Of a stretch of DNA of 64,000 bases, positions 29,737-41,028 are shown piece by piece; positions within the stretch are counted from its first letter, which is position 1; each line of letters begins with the position of its first letter. A program made the translations under genes and the position numbers. The notes under the pieces are model-generated. The model worked only from the letters and a program-made list of their open reading frames with translations. It did not search any database and was not told the DNA's origin. The DNA comes from CAIWHR01 sp963809965 (GTDB lineage: Bacteria > Pseudomonadota > Gammaproteobacteria > Burkholderiales > Casimicrobiaceae): positions 33,374 through 97,373 of the forward strand of contig CAWELU010000048.1 in the NCBI GenBank assembly GCA_963809965.1, read 5' to 3'.

Positions 29737-30596
29737 TCAGGAATACGTGTAGAAGCCCTTGCCCGGTCTTGCGACCGAGATGGCCGGCCGCGACCATCTC
29801 CTTCAGCAGCAGCGCGGGGCGATACTTCGGATCGTTGAAGTCGCGGTGCAGCACCTCCATCACCGCGAGCATGACGTCCAGCCCGACCAGGTCGGCGAGC
29901 GCCAGCGGTCCGATCGGATGGCTGCAGCCCGAGCTTCATGCCGTCGTCGATTTCCTGGCGCGTCGCGAGGCCCTCCTGCAGCGCGAAGATCGCCTCGTTG
30001 ATCATCGGGCACAGAATGCGGTTGACGACGAAGCCCGGGGCTGTTCCGCACGACGATCGGCGTCTTGCCGAGACGCTTCGCCAGCGCCGCCGGCGAGGTC
30101 GACGGTCGCGTCGGAGGTCTGGACGCCGCGGATCAGCTCGACCAGCGCCATCATCGGCACCGGGTTGAAGAAGTGCATGCCGATGAAGCGGTCGGGCCGC
30201 GACGTCGCGGCCGCGAGCTTGGTGATCGAGATCGACGACGTGTTCGACGCGAGGATCACGTCGGGCCGCGCCAGCGCGTCGACCTGCTTCAGGATCTTGT
30301 GCTTGAGCTCCTCGTTCTCGGTCGCCGCCTCGATGACGAGGTCGCAGCCCTTCAAGCGCGTCGTAGCGCGGTGGTGCCCTTGATGCGCGACAGCGCCGCG
30401 TCCTTGTCGGCCGCGCCGAGATCTTTTCCTTCTTGACCAGGCGGTCGAGGCTGCCGGTGACGGTCGCGAGGCCGCGCAGCACGGCCGCCTCGGCCACGTC
30501 GACCATGACGACGTCGATGCCGGTGACCGCGCAGGACTGCGCGATGCCGTTGCCCATGGTTCCGGCGCCGATGACGCCGACTTTCTGGATGTGCAT
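29737..30596 (-). CDS. 3-hydroxyacyl-CoA dehydrogenase (PaaH/Hbd-like; several frameshifts)
   Basis: About 286 residues. Rossmann motif VGVIGAGTMGNGIAQSCAV at the N-terminus; catalytic region ASNTSSISITKLAAATSRPDRFIGMHFFNPVPMMALVELI with the His-Glu pair; PGFVVNRILCPMINEAIFALQEG; and GHLGRKTGQGFYTYS at the end after correction (TGA at 29737). Indels lie near 30410, 30355, 30090, 30040, 29925 and 29763. The single-domain Hbd size fits oxidation of short or aryl 3-hydroxyacyl-CoA. Confidence 0.86.
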
Positions 30597-30723
30597 GGTG
30601 ATTTCCTACCGGGTCGGATGAGCGAATGGGCGGTCGCGGGGCGGGCTGCCGCCGGGCGGTACGCCAGGCCACGATCGGGCGCGCGGCAGGCAACTGCCGA
30701 CTGTCCCTGCGCGCGACGGGTTC

Positions 30724-30856
30724 TTATTCTACGCCTCCGGGACGTCGCGCGGCCCTCCGGAACTCGCCCGCCTCGCGGGTCGTCGTTTCGAGCGGCAGCG
30801 TCATGCGCTCGCACATCGCGCCGAACAGCTCGGCCTTGTCCGGGAAGTGCCAGGTA
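30724..30856 (-). pseudogene. Remnant of a TetR/AcrR repressor next to the RND operon
   Basis: The minus strand encodes TWHFPDKAELFGAMCERMTLPLE followed by TTTREAG and a stop (the whole stretch runs from 30856 to 30724). This is the end of the DNA-binding domain of AcrR/TtgR-like repressors, which normally lie divergent to the efflux operon. The HTH start and the whole ligand domain are absent, so the repressor is a stump. Known AcrR proteins are about 210 residues. Confidence 0.65.
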
Positions 30857-30925
30857 TGTAATCTGCCGGCGATTGGCAAGTGCCGGCGCGTGCGGCTGCT
30901 TGCCGCCCAAGCCCGGAGTGCCGCA

Positions 30926-32150
30926 ATGCAGCCCCATTTCCGCACCACGACGACGCGCGTGCTGACCTTCACCGGTGCCCTCGCGATCGCGGCCTGCGGC
31001 CAGTCGCAGCAGGGCGGCGGGTTCCAGGGCTTTCCGCCGGCGGAGGTGACGACGATCGTCGTCGAGGCCAAGGCCATTCCGGCGACCTACGAATACGTCG
31101 GGCAGACCGCGGGCTCGAAGGAAGTCGAGGTCCGCGCCCGCGTCACCGGAATTCTCGAGCAGAAGCTCTTCCAGGAGGGCGCGGCGGTCAAGGCGGGGCA
31201 GGTGCTGTTCGTCATCGATCCGAAGCCGCTCGAGGCGCAGGCGGCGGCGCTGGAAGCGGAGCTTGCGCGGGCGCAAGCGCAGAAGACGCAGGCCGATCGC
31301 GAGGTCGGCGCGGCTCGTGCCGCTCGCGGAACGGCGCGCGATCGGCAAGAAGGAGGCCGACGATGCGCTCTCCGGCGCCGAGCTCGCGGCGGCCGCGGTG
31401 AAGGCCGCGCAAGCGCGGCTCGCGGAAGTTCGAGCTCAATCTCGGCTACACGCGAGTCGTCGCGCCGATCTCGGGGCTGTCGAGCCGCGCGCCGAAATCC
31501 GAGGGCAGCCTCGTCGACGGCGAACGAGACGCTGCTGACGACGATCTCGCAGGCCAATCCCGATCTGGATCCCGTTCGCGGTTTCGGAGAACGAGCAGCT
31601 CGCGCTCAACCGCGCGGTCGCCGAGGGCCGGCTCGACGCTGCCCGAAGGACAATGCGTTCGACGTGACGGTGAAGCTCGCGGACGGCACGACGCTCCCGC
31701 GGAAGGGACGCATCAACTTCGCGGACACGCGGATCAATCCGTCGACCGGCACCATCGAGATGCGGGCCGAGATCGCCAATGCCGACGGCGCGCTGAAGCC
31801 CGGCCAGTTCGTGCGCGTGAAGCTTTCCGGGCGCCGTGCGCAACCACGCGCTCGCCGTGCCGCAGATCGCGGTGCAGGACGGGCCGCAGGGCAAGTTCGT
31901 CTACGTCGCCGAGCAAGGACAAGGACGGCAAGGACATCGCCGGCGTGCGTCCGTTGACGCTGGGCGATTGGGTGATGATCGACGGCACCAACCTGTGGGT
32001 CGTCGAGTCCGGGCTAAAGCCCGGCGAGCGCGTGATCGTCGACGGGCTCGCCAAGCTGCGGTCCGGGCGCGCCCATCAAACCCGCCGGCGCGCCCTCGGC
32101 CGCCGCCGGCGCAGGACGCCCCGAAATCGCCACCGCCGGCGAAGTCCTGA
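30926..32150 (+). CDS. RND efflux membrane-fusion protein, AcrA/MexA-like (many frameshifts)
   Basis: Periplasmic adaptor lipoprotein, about 408 residues. The lipobox is in LAIAACGQS; the lipoyl half motif is ATYEYVGQTAGSKEVEVRARVTGI, then a coiled-coil hairpin (AAALEAELARAQAQKTQADREV), the barrel (RINFADTRINPSTGTIEMRAEI..ALKPGQFVRVKL) and the membrane-proximal domain (DWVMIDGTNLWVVESGLKPGERVIVDGLAKL). At least six indels between 31320 and 32080 break the frame. First gene of the tripartite efflux operon; the adjacent repressor gene is reduced to a fragment. Confidence 0.85.
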
Positions 32151-32166
32151 CGCGGACGCATCCGGC

Positions 32167-35100
32167 ATGTTCTCGCGCTTCTTCATCGACCGGCCGATCT
32201 TCGCGGCCGTCATCTCGTTGTTCCTCGTGCTCGCCGGGCTCGCGGCGATGCGCACGCTGCCGATCGCGCAGTATCCGGAGATCGCGCCGCCCGTCGTCAC
32301 CGTGCAGGCCGTCTACCCGGGCGCGTCGGCCGAGGTGCTCGAGAAGACCGTCGCCTCGCCGCTCGAGAACGCGATCAACGGCGTGCCGGACATGATCTAC
32401 ATGAGCTCGCACTCGTCGTCCAACGGCGTGCTCGAGATCGAGGTCACCTTCGAGATCGGCACCCACGTCGACGACGCGGCGCTCAACGTCAACAACCGCG
32501 TCAAGCAGGTGGAGTCGCGACTGCCCGAGGAAGTGCGGCGGCAGGGCGTGACCGTCGAGCGCGGCAGCTCGTCGTTCCTGCAGGTGCTCGCGTTCTACGC
32601 GCCCGACGGGCGCTACGACGATCTGTTCATTTCGAATTACGTGACGCTGAACGTCCTCGACGCAGCTGAAGCGCCTGCCGGGCACGACCAACGTGCAGAT
32701 CTTCGGCGCCAAGGACTACGCGATGCGGGTCTGGCTGCAACCCGACCGCCTCGCCCAGCTGAAGCTCACGACCGGCGACATCGTGCGCGCGATCAACGAG
32801 CAGAACGCGCAGTTCTCGGCCGGCAAGGTCGGTGCGGCGCCGATCGCGAAGGGGCAGGACCTCGTCTACACGATCACGTCGCAGGGCCGGCTGACCGACG
32901 CGCAGCGAGTTCGGCGACATCATCGTCCGCGCCAACCCCGACGGCTCGACCGTCCGGCTGGCCGACGTCGCGCGCATCGAGCTGGGCTCCAAGGACTACG
33001 ATTTCATCGGCCGCTACAACGGCAAGCCCGCGACGCTCGTCGGCATCTTCCTGCAACCGGGCGCCAATGCGCTCGACGTCGCGAAGAGCGTGCGCAAGAC
33101 CGTGGACGGCCTGGCCCAACGCTTCCCGGCCGGACTGACCTACGCGGTGCCCTACGACACGACGCACTTCGTCGAGGTGTCGATCCGCGAAGTCGTGATC
33201 ACGCTCGGCGAGGCGATGCTGCTCGTCTTCCTCGTCGTCTACCTCTTCCTGCAGAGCTGGCGCGCCACGGTGATCCCGCTGGTCGCGGTGCCGGTCTCGC
33301 TGCTCGGCACGTTCGCCGGCCTGTACGTGCTCGGCTACTCGATCAACACGCTGACGCTCTTCGGGATGGTGCTCGCGATCGGCATCGTCGTCGACGACGC
33401 GATCGTCGTGCTGGAGAACGTCGAGCGGATCATGCGCGAGGAAGGCGCGCTCCCGCGCGAGGCGGCGATCAAGGCGATGCACGAGGTGACCGGCCCGATC
33501 ATCGCGATCGTGCTGACGCTCACCGCGGTGTTCGTGCCGATCGCGTTCCTGGGCGGGCTGACCGGCGAGCTCTACCGCCAGTTCGCGGTCACGATCTCGA
33601 TCGCGGTCGTCATCTCCGGCCTGGTCGCGCTGACGCTCACGCCGGCGTTGTGCGCGGTGATGCTGAAGCCGGGCGACGGCACGCGCGCGCGGATTCTTCG
33701 CGGGTTCAACCGCTGGTTCGGGCGCGTCACCGGCCACTACACGGCGGGCGTCGCCTTCCTGATTCGTCGCGGCACGCTCGGTGTCCTCCTGTTCGCCGGA
33801 ATGGTCGCGATCACCGCTGGGCCTGTGGAAGTACACGCCGGGCAGCCTCGTGCCCGACGAGGACCAGGGCTTCTACATCGGCGCCGTGATCCTGCCCGAC
33901 GGCGCGTCGCTCGAGCGCACCGACAGGGTGGTGGCGAAGGTCGAGGAGGCGATCCGCTCGAATCCGGCGAACCAGGACGTCGTCTCGTTCACCGGCTTCG
34001 ACTTTCTCGGCGGCGGCTTCCGCAACAATGCCGCGACGATCTTCGTCACGCAGATCCCGTGGGACAAGCGCAAGGTGACCGCCGCGCAGCTCGTCGGCGA
34101 GCTGTTCGGGAAGACCGCGGGCATCAAGGAGGCGCTGGTGCTCGCGTTCAATCCCGCCGCGCGATCTTCGGCCTGGGCACCGCGGGCGGCTACGAGTTCT
34201 ACATCCAGAACCGCGGCGAGGGCGGCGCCAAGCGCCTGAACGAGGTCACGCAGCAGTTCCTGCGCGCGTGAACAGCGACCCGCAGCTGGGCGTCGCGCAG
34301 ACGCTCTGGCGCGCGAACGTGCCGCAGCTCTTCGTGGACGTCGACCGCGAGAAGGCGAAGAAGCTCGGCGTGCCGATCGAACGACGTCTACACCGCGCTT
34401 TCCGCAACGCTCGGCACCTACTACGTCAACGACTTCAACAAGTTCGGCCGCACGTGGCAGGTGCTGATGTCGGCCGATCCGGTCTACCGCACGCGCCCCG
34501 ACGACATCGGCGGCGGTCTACGTGCGCTCGGACAAGGGCGAGATGATTCCGCTCTCGTCGCTGGCGACGCGTCAAGTATTCGTCCGGACCGGATTCGCTC
34601 GATCGCTTCAACAACCTGCCGGCCGTGAAGATCTTCGGACAGGCGGCGCCCGGGCTACAGCTCCGGGCAGGCGATCGCGCGGGTCGAGCAGATCGCCAAC
34701 GAGGTGCTGCCGGCCGACTTCAGCTACGACTGGGGCGGCACGTCGTTCCAGGAGAAGCGCTCGGGCGGCGCGTCCACGTTCGCGCTCGGGCTCGCGGTGA
34801 TCATGGTGTTCCTGATCCTCGCCGCGCAGTACGAGCGGTGGTCGCTGCCGTTCTCGGTGCTGCTCGCGCTGCCCTTCGGCACGTTCGGCGCGCTCGCCGC
34901 CGTCTGGCTGCGCGGGCTGACCAACGACGTCTACTTCCAGATCGGCCTCGTCACGCTGCTGGGCCTCGCCGCGAAGAACGCGATCCTGATCGTCGAGTAC
35001 GCGGTGCTCAAGAAGGACGAGGGCATGTCGGCGTCGGCGGCGGCGATCGAGGCCGCGCGCCTGCGCTTCCGGCCGATCCTGATGACGTCGCTCGCGTTCA

Positions 35101-35386
35101 TCCTCGGCGTGCTGCCGCTCGCGATCTCGACCGGCGCCGGCGCGGGCGCCCGCCACTCGACCGGCACCGGCGTCATGGGCGGCATGATCGCGGCGACGTT
35201 CCTCGCGATCTTCTTCGTGCCGCTTTTCTTCCGTCTCATCACCGACCGCCGCCTCAGGGAGCCGCGCAGCAAGGAGGAACTGATGACGGAGATCGCAGCA
35301 CGCGCGGCTGGCGGCGCACCACCCGCCGCCGCCACACGCCGGGCCATCCGCCGTCGCGGCGTCGCACCGGAGAGCGCCATGAGTAG
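32167..35386 (+). CDS. RND multidrug efflux transporter, AcrB/MexB-like HAE1 family (many frameshifts)
   Basis: Inner-membrane proton/drug antiporter of about 1065 residues. Start MFSRFFIDRPIFAAVISLFLVLAGLAA. TM4 carries the proton-relay double Asp in GIVVDDAIVVLENVERIM; then AFVPIAFLGGLTGELYRQFA-type helix, EDQGFYIGAVILPDGASLERT, and LVTLLGLAAKNAILIVEYAVLKKDEG near the end. Breaks are seen near 32665, 32905, 33820, 34160, 34270, 34385, 34515, 34580 and 34660. The C-terminus is uncertain; it overlaps or abuts the OMF start at 35379. Confidence 0.86.
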
Positions 35387-36817
35387 GCGCCTGGTCGCGC
35401 TGGCCCTCGCGGTGCTGCTCGCCGGCTGCGCGGTCACGCAACCGGCGCCGCCGGAGCTCGATCTGCCGCCGGGGTCGGCGACCGCCGCGCAGAACGAACT
35501 GCTCGAGCGCTGGTGGACCGCGTTCGACGATCCGGTGCTGACCGCGCTCGTCGACGAGGCGCTCGCGAACAACCTCGACCTGCAAGGCGTCGCTCGCGCG
35601 CATCGAGGCGGCGCGCTCGCAGGTGCTGCTCGCCCAGTCGAACCTCGCCCCGAACATCAACCTGCGCGGCGAACGCCGAGCGCTCCCGCATCTCGACGGC
35701 ACGGCACGCAGCGTTTCGAGCAGACCGGGCCGCCGGTCGAGCAACGATTACCGGCGTCGCCATCGAGATGTCGTACGAGCTCGACGTCTGGGGCAAGTAC
35801 CGCAGCGGCGCGCTGGCGGCGGCCAACGATCTGGCGGCGTCGCGCTACTACCGGGAGACCGTGCGCATCGCCGTCGCCGCCGACGTCGCGAGCACCTATT
35901 TCCGGCTGCGCGCCGCCGACGCGGAGCTCGCGATTCTCGCAGGACACGCTGAAGGCTCGCGCACCGACACCGTGGCGCTTGCAGCGCGATCGCTTCGACG
36001 GCGGACTCATCGGCGAGTACGACCTGAAGCAGGCCGAAGCCGAGCGCTCTGCCGTCGTCGCCGACATCGCGCGCGACGCGGCAGCGCGATCGGCCAGCTC
36101 GAATCGGCGCTCGCCACGCTGACCGGGCCGCTCGCCGCGCGCCGTGTTCACGCCGGAAATCGCCCGCGGGGCGTCGATCGAAGCGACCACCCGCGGTGCC
36201 CGAGCTGCCGGCGGGCCTGCCGTCGGGACTGATCGAGCGGCGTCCGGACATCCGCCGCGCCGAGGCGCTGCTCGCCGCGTCGCGAGCTGCGCATCCAGGA
36301 GGCGCGCGTCGAACTACTTTCCCGCGCTTACGCTGACCGGCGCCTTCGGCTCGGAGTCCGCGGCGCTTGGCCGAGCTGTTCACCTCACCCGCATCGCATC
36401 TGGCGCATCGGGCTCGGGCCTCGTGCAGCCGCTGCTTACGCTCAAGACATCGAGTCGGCCGTCGAGCTGGCCGAGGCACGGCGCGACGCAGACGCACGGT
36501 CGAGTACCAGCAGACCGTGCAGATCGCCTTCCGCGAGGTGCACGACACGCTCGTGGCCAACGGCTCCGCCCGCGAGTCGCTGGCCGCGCGAGACCGAGCG
36601 TCGCGACGATCTCGCCGCAGGCGCTCGAGCTCGCCACCCTGCGTTACGACGCCGGGACGCACGTCGTTTCTCGAGGTGCTCGACGCGCAGCGCACGCTGC
36701 TCGCGGCGGAGACGCTGCGCATCGCCGCCGCGCGCGACGCCAAGCTCGCGATCGTCGACTTCGCGAAGGCGCTGGGCGGCGGCTGGAGTCCCGGAGGCCT
36801 TTGCCGCCGCGCGCTGA
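35379..36817 (+). CDS. Outer-membrane efflux factor, OprM/NodT family (many frameshifts)
   Basis: TolC-like channel lipoprotein, about 479 residues. Lipobox VLLAGCAV; then ELLERWWTAFDDPVLTALVDEALANNLDLQ, typical of the NodT family. Later pieces: SYELDVWGKYRSGALAAANDLAASRYY, ASTYFRLRAADAEL, LIERRPDIRRAEALLAA, VEYQQTVQIAFREVHDTLVA and DAKLAIVDFAKALGGGWSPEAFAAAR before TGA at 36815. More than six indels. Third member of the MFP-RND-OMF operon; convergent with the S1C-like gene. Confidence 0.84.
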
Positions 36818-36825
36818 AAGCGGCG

Positions 36826-37837
36826 CTACTGGAGGCTCGGCTTCTTCAGGAAATCGCCGCGGTCCGCGGAGCGAACGCGGACCCGCACCGGCGCTCCGTT
36901 CGCGCGCGAGCAGCAGCGCGATCTCCGTACCCGCCGGCCCGAGGCGCCATACCTTGCGCAACAGGTCCGCGAGATCCGACGACGCGTTCGTCGCCGACCG
37001 CGACGATCGTGTCGCCCGGCAGCACCCCGGCGCGCTCGGCCGGTCCCGCGGGCGCGAGTCCGTTGACCGCCAGGCGACCCTCGTCCTCGGCGACGTAGAT
37101 GCCGAGCCACGGCCGCGGCGGCTGCCGCGAGCGTCCCGTGGTCAGCAGGTCGTCGAGAATCGGGTCGAGGAGGTCGACCGGCACGAACATGTTGCCGTCG
37201 ACCATCTCGTCGCCGATCGACTCCTTCACCAGCAACGATCCGATGCCCGCCAGATCGCCGTCCTCGCCGACGAGCGCGGCACCGCTCCACTCCGGATGCG
37301 GCGGCGTGGTGAACAGCGCTTCGTCGAGCAGGTATTCCCAGTAGCCGGCGAATTCGCGCTTGGCGAACACCGTCGCCTTGAGCGCGTGCGCACGTCCGCC
37401 ATGGCCGATCACGATAGACGTCGTCGTTCGCGGCGACCGAGGCGGCCGTGCCGCGCCGGAGCGTCGGCAGCGCGCAGGCGCCCCAGCGGCGCGACCAGTC
37501 CGAAGCCGGTCGCGAAGTCGTAGGCGAGCGGATGTCCCTGCACCACCGAGCCGTCGTTCGCGGTGAGCCAGATCGACTCGGCCTCGGTGATCAGGTAGCC
37601 GATGGTGAGCACCAGCCCGTCGTCGCCGATCACCACGCCGTTGCCCACGCGCTCGGTGCCGAGGATCGGCGCGGTGAAGGCATCCTCGGGAATCTCGGCG
37701 CGCAGCGCCACGACGGCATCGAGCGCCGACTTGAGGTCGAAATCGACTTCGTCCTGTGCGGCTGCAGCCTGGACGGAAACGCCCAGCGGGTGGGTTCGGA
37801 CAAGGTTGGACTCGGTATCGGTGAGCGGCGTCGGCAA
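36826..37837 (-). CDS. S1C (DegP-like) trypsin-fold protein with PDZ domain, catalytic triad degenerate (frameshifts)
   Basis: About 337 residues. The fold is recognisable from GVVIGDDGLVLTIGYLITEAESIWLTANDG, then HPEWSGAALVGEDGDLAGIGSLLV (equivalent of the NSGGPL loop) and a PDZ domain (PWLGIYVAEDEGRLAVNGLAPAGPAERAGVLPGDTIVAVGDE). The catalytic His of the usual TNNHV segment is Tyr (IGYLI), and the Asp of the D.ALL strand is not seen (DFATGFGLV). It is therefore likely a non-proteolytic or altered member; close betaproteobacterial relatives share this form. The start is uncertain; a TTG at 37837 precedes LPTPLTDTESNLV. Breaks lie near 37410 and 36960. Confidence 0.7.
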
Positions 37838-38021
37838 TTCGCCGCAGCCCGATGTTACGCGCGTTGCGCAGCTACGGCACACCGGAACACGATGGCCCTT
37901 GGAACGCGACGGTGCAAGCGTCGCGGCTACCGCGCGTTGGCCCGAGGTGACGCAGCGACCATGCGCCCATGCGCAAAGTTCGGCACAATCGCCAGCCGAG
38001 GCCCATTCTTCCTGCCGTACC

Positions 38022-38721
38022 ATGATTCTCCCCCTCCTGCGCTGCATCGTCGTCGCCCTCAGCCTCGCGCTCGGCGTCGAGCGCGCTCGGCCAGCTGCCG
38101 CCCTCCGCGACCGAGCGCGCCGGCTATACGGGACTCTTTGCCGCCGCAGCCCGCGGCGACGCGGCGCGAGATCGCCGGGCTCGTCGCTGCCGGCGCCCGC
38201 GTCGACGCGCGCGACGGTTACGGGCGCACGCCGCTGCACGTTGCCGCCTTCGCCGGCCAGCACGACGCGATGCGCGCGCTGGTGAAGGCCGGCGCCGATC
38301 CGAACGCGCTCGGAGCGCGACCGCTACGACATCGTCACCATCGCGGCGGTCGCCAACGACCTGCCGACGCTCGACGTCGCGCTCGCGCTTGGCTGCCGTG
38401 CCACGAACGTCACCAGCCGCTACGACGGCACCGCGCTGATCGCCGCGGCGCATCTCGGCCACGTCGAGGTCGTGCGCGCGTCTGATCCGCGGCGGCGCGC
38501 CGCTCGACCACGTCAACAACCTCGGCTGGACCGCGCTGATCGAATCGATCGTGCTGGGCGATGGCGGGCCGCGGCATACGGCGACGCTCGAGGCCCTGGT
38601 GGACGCCGGGCGCGAATGTCAATCTCGCCGACCGCAACGGCACGACGCCGCTCGCGTCTGGCGACAGGCGCGCGGCTATCGCGAGATGGTCGCGATGCTC
38701 GAGGCGGCGCAGGCGCGCTAG
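38022..38721 (+). CDS. Exported ankyrin-repeat protein (frameshifts)
   Basis: About 233 residues. The N-terminal signal is MILPLLRCIVVALSLALG. Five or so ankyrin repeats follow, split over frames: GYTGLFAAAARGDAAEIAGLVAAGARVDARD; GRTPLHVAAFAGQHDAMRALVKAGADPNA; YDGTALIAAAHLGHVEVVRALI; LGWTALIESIVLGDGG; and NLADRNGTTPLA. Indels lie near 38090, 38155, 38318, 38478, 38608 and 38660. Small periplasmic ankyrin proteins of this type are common in betaproteobacteria; the partner is unknown. Tail to tail with the kinase gene. Confidence 0.78.
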
Positions 38722-38786
38722 GTGCGAGGTCGGGTCGGCCGAGCGATGGATGGCACGCCGACGGAGACCGGCGCCATGCTTCCGAG

Positions 38787-40989
38787 TCATCGCTCGGCCG
38801 CGGCGACCGCCTCGCTCGTGGACGCGGCTGTCTTCTCGGCTCTCGCGATAGCTCGCCCACCAGCCCTCGGCGTCCGACCTGCGTCCACGCGAGCCGGCTC
38901 GACAGGCGATCGAGCGCCTCGATCACCGCCTCGACCGACTGCGGCCGCCGCGCCCGGTCCTTTTCGAGGCACGCGGCGATCAGCAGGTCGAGTCCCTCCG
39001 GAACCGCTGATGTTGCCACTCGCGGAAACGCGCGGCGCCGGCGCGTGCAGCACCTGGTTCGTGATCTCCAGGTTGTCGTCGCCGTCGAAGATCGGCTTTC
39101 CGGTGAGCAGGAAATAGCCGACCGCCCCGAGCGCGTAGATGTCGGAGCGCGCGTCGACGTCGGACGGATTCAGGATCCGCTCGGGCGCCATGTAACGCGG
39201 CGTACCCAGGATCTTGATCTGCTTGGTGATGTCGCGCGTGTGCGCGCGCTCGAGGTTCTTGACGAGCCCGAAGTCGAGCAGCTTCACCACGTCGTCCTCG
39301 CCGCGCCGGCAAAGCATCACGTTCTCCGGCTTCACGTCGCGATGGATCATTCCGTGCTCGTGCGCTTCGCGCAAGGCCGCCGCCGACCTGCCGCAGGATG
39401 TGGATCACGCGTCCCGGAGGCACCGGCCCCGAATGCGCCACGAGCTCGGCGAGCGTCACGCCATCGAGGTACTCCATCACGTAGTACGGCTGGCCCTCGC
39501 GCGTGCGCCCGAAGTCGTAGATCCGCACGGTGTTCGGGTGCAGCAACTGGCTCGCGATCTGCACTTCGCGCTCGAACCGATGCACGAACTCGTCGGTCGC
39601 CACGTGCTTCTTCAGGATCTTGATCGCGGTCGGGCGCTTCAACAGCGCGTGCCGCGCCAGATAGATCGTCGCCATCCCGCCTTCGCTGATCTGACGCTCG
39701 AGCGTGTAGGCGCCCAGTCGCTGCAGGCGGCCGAACTGCCGCTGCAGCCGCGAGAGCGAGGTTGCGGACGTCAGCGCGGCGCCCAGCGACAGCACGATGA
39801 AGCCGCCGATCACGGCGAAGCTGATCCAGAAGTAGCGCAGTGCGGCCAGCGCCTCGGTTGCCGAAATCTCGGCGATGGCGCCCATGTCGTACGCGGGCAA
39901 CCACCGCCATGCGCCGATCACCTCGATGCCGCGGTAGCTGCGATAGGGCGTGGCAATGGCGCCCTGGCGGTCGGATTCCGCAGGCTTGCCGCGCGACGCG
40001 ACCGCCAGGGCCGCCGCCTGCGTCAGCGGTCGCGCGGCGGGTTCGAGGGTCGGGATGTGGCCGGCCATGAGATCGCCACCCGGATCGCGCACCGGGACCA
40101 GGAACACCGAGCTCCCCGCCGCCGTGCCGGGAAGCAACTCCGCAGCGATCATTTCGTCGGCGAAGCGCGAGGGCGTCAACATCAGGCCGTCGTCCGAAAA
40201 GGCGTAGGCCTCGGCAGTGGTGCCCGGACGCGCCGCCGAGAAGATCGTCGCGAGCTCGCGATCGGCTTCCACGCCCATCGCCAGCGCGGCGACCGGCGTA
40301 CCGTTGCCGCTGCGAATCGGGGCCAGGAACCAGGCGACCGGACGACGCTGGTCCGACGGTCCTCTGACGGAAAGCTCCGGATCGGGATAGGGACGCACGA
40401 ACTGCGGGGTGCCGTCGAGCGCCAGGTCGAGGCGCTGGCGGAATGCCCCCGATCGCAGGCGCTGCCCGCAGCGCTGGGGGTCCTTCGATGCGAGCACGAT
40501 CCCCGCGCGATCGACGATGCGGAACGCGACGACGCCCCGGGTCACCAGCGAGGACTGGAGGATGCGCCCGAGGTCTTCCGCTTCGGCGGTGCATCTCCCC
40601 AGAGCGGCGCCGCGGTCGCGCGCGTCGGCCGCGAGGCGCGCCGCGCGCTCGACGACAACGGGATCCCGGGCCAGCCGTTCCGCCTCGGTCCGGTGTTCGC
40701 CGATCCAGACGTCGAGTCCCTTGACCACCGTGCCGAGCAGCGCCTCGAGGCTCGTCACCCGGGTTTCGGCGATCGAATCGTGAACGCCGTTATAGGCCCA
40801 GTAGCCGAGACCGATCAGCAGGGCCCCGGTCAAGACGGTCGCGGCGTTGCGCCACGTCTCGGTCTCGACGAGGTTGGCGATGATGTTCGGGATCGCGTTG
40901 GCCGGCGCCTCGGCATCGCCGATGCCGATGTCGAGGATCGGCGCCCTCTCCGGCGAGCGCTCGGATTGAGGCTTGGCGTCGCCGCTCAT
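38787..40989 (-). CDS. Membrane Ser/Thr protein kinase with extracytoplasmic sensor domain (frameshifts near the end)
   Basis: About 734 residues. A short cytosolic tail, TM1 (VLTGALLIGLGYWAYNGV), a periplasmic region of about 300 residues resembling a double-Cache/CHASE sensor (SIAETRVTSLEALLG ... GRILQSSLVTRGVVAFRIVDRAGIVLASKD), TM2 (YFWISFAVIGGFIVLSLGAAL), then an Hanks-type kinase: ISEGGMATIYLARHALL, AIKILKK (Lys), HRDVKPENVML, LLDFGLVKN and GTPRYMAPERI. All catalytic residues are present. Breaks near 39385, 39025 and 38870 only affect the C-terminal half. The start is ATG at 40989. The opposite order (sensor before kinase) differs from PknB-type PASTA kinases. Confidence 0.84.
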
Positions 40990-41028
40990 GGACGGCACGG
41001 CGTCAGCACCGGATCCCGGGCATGGCCG

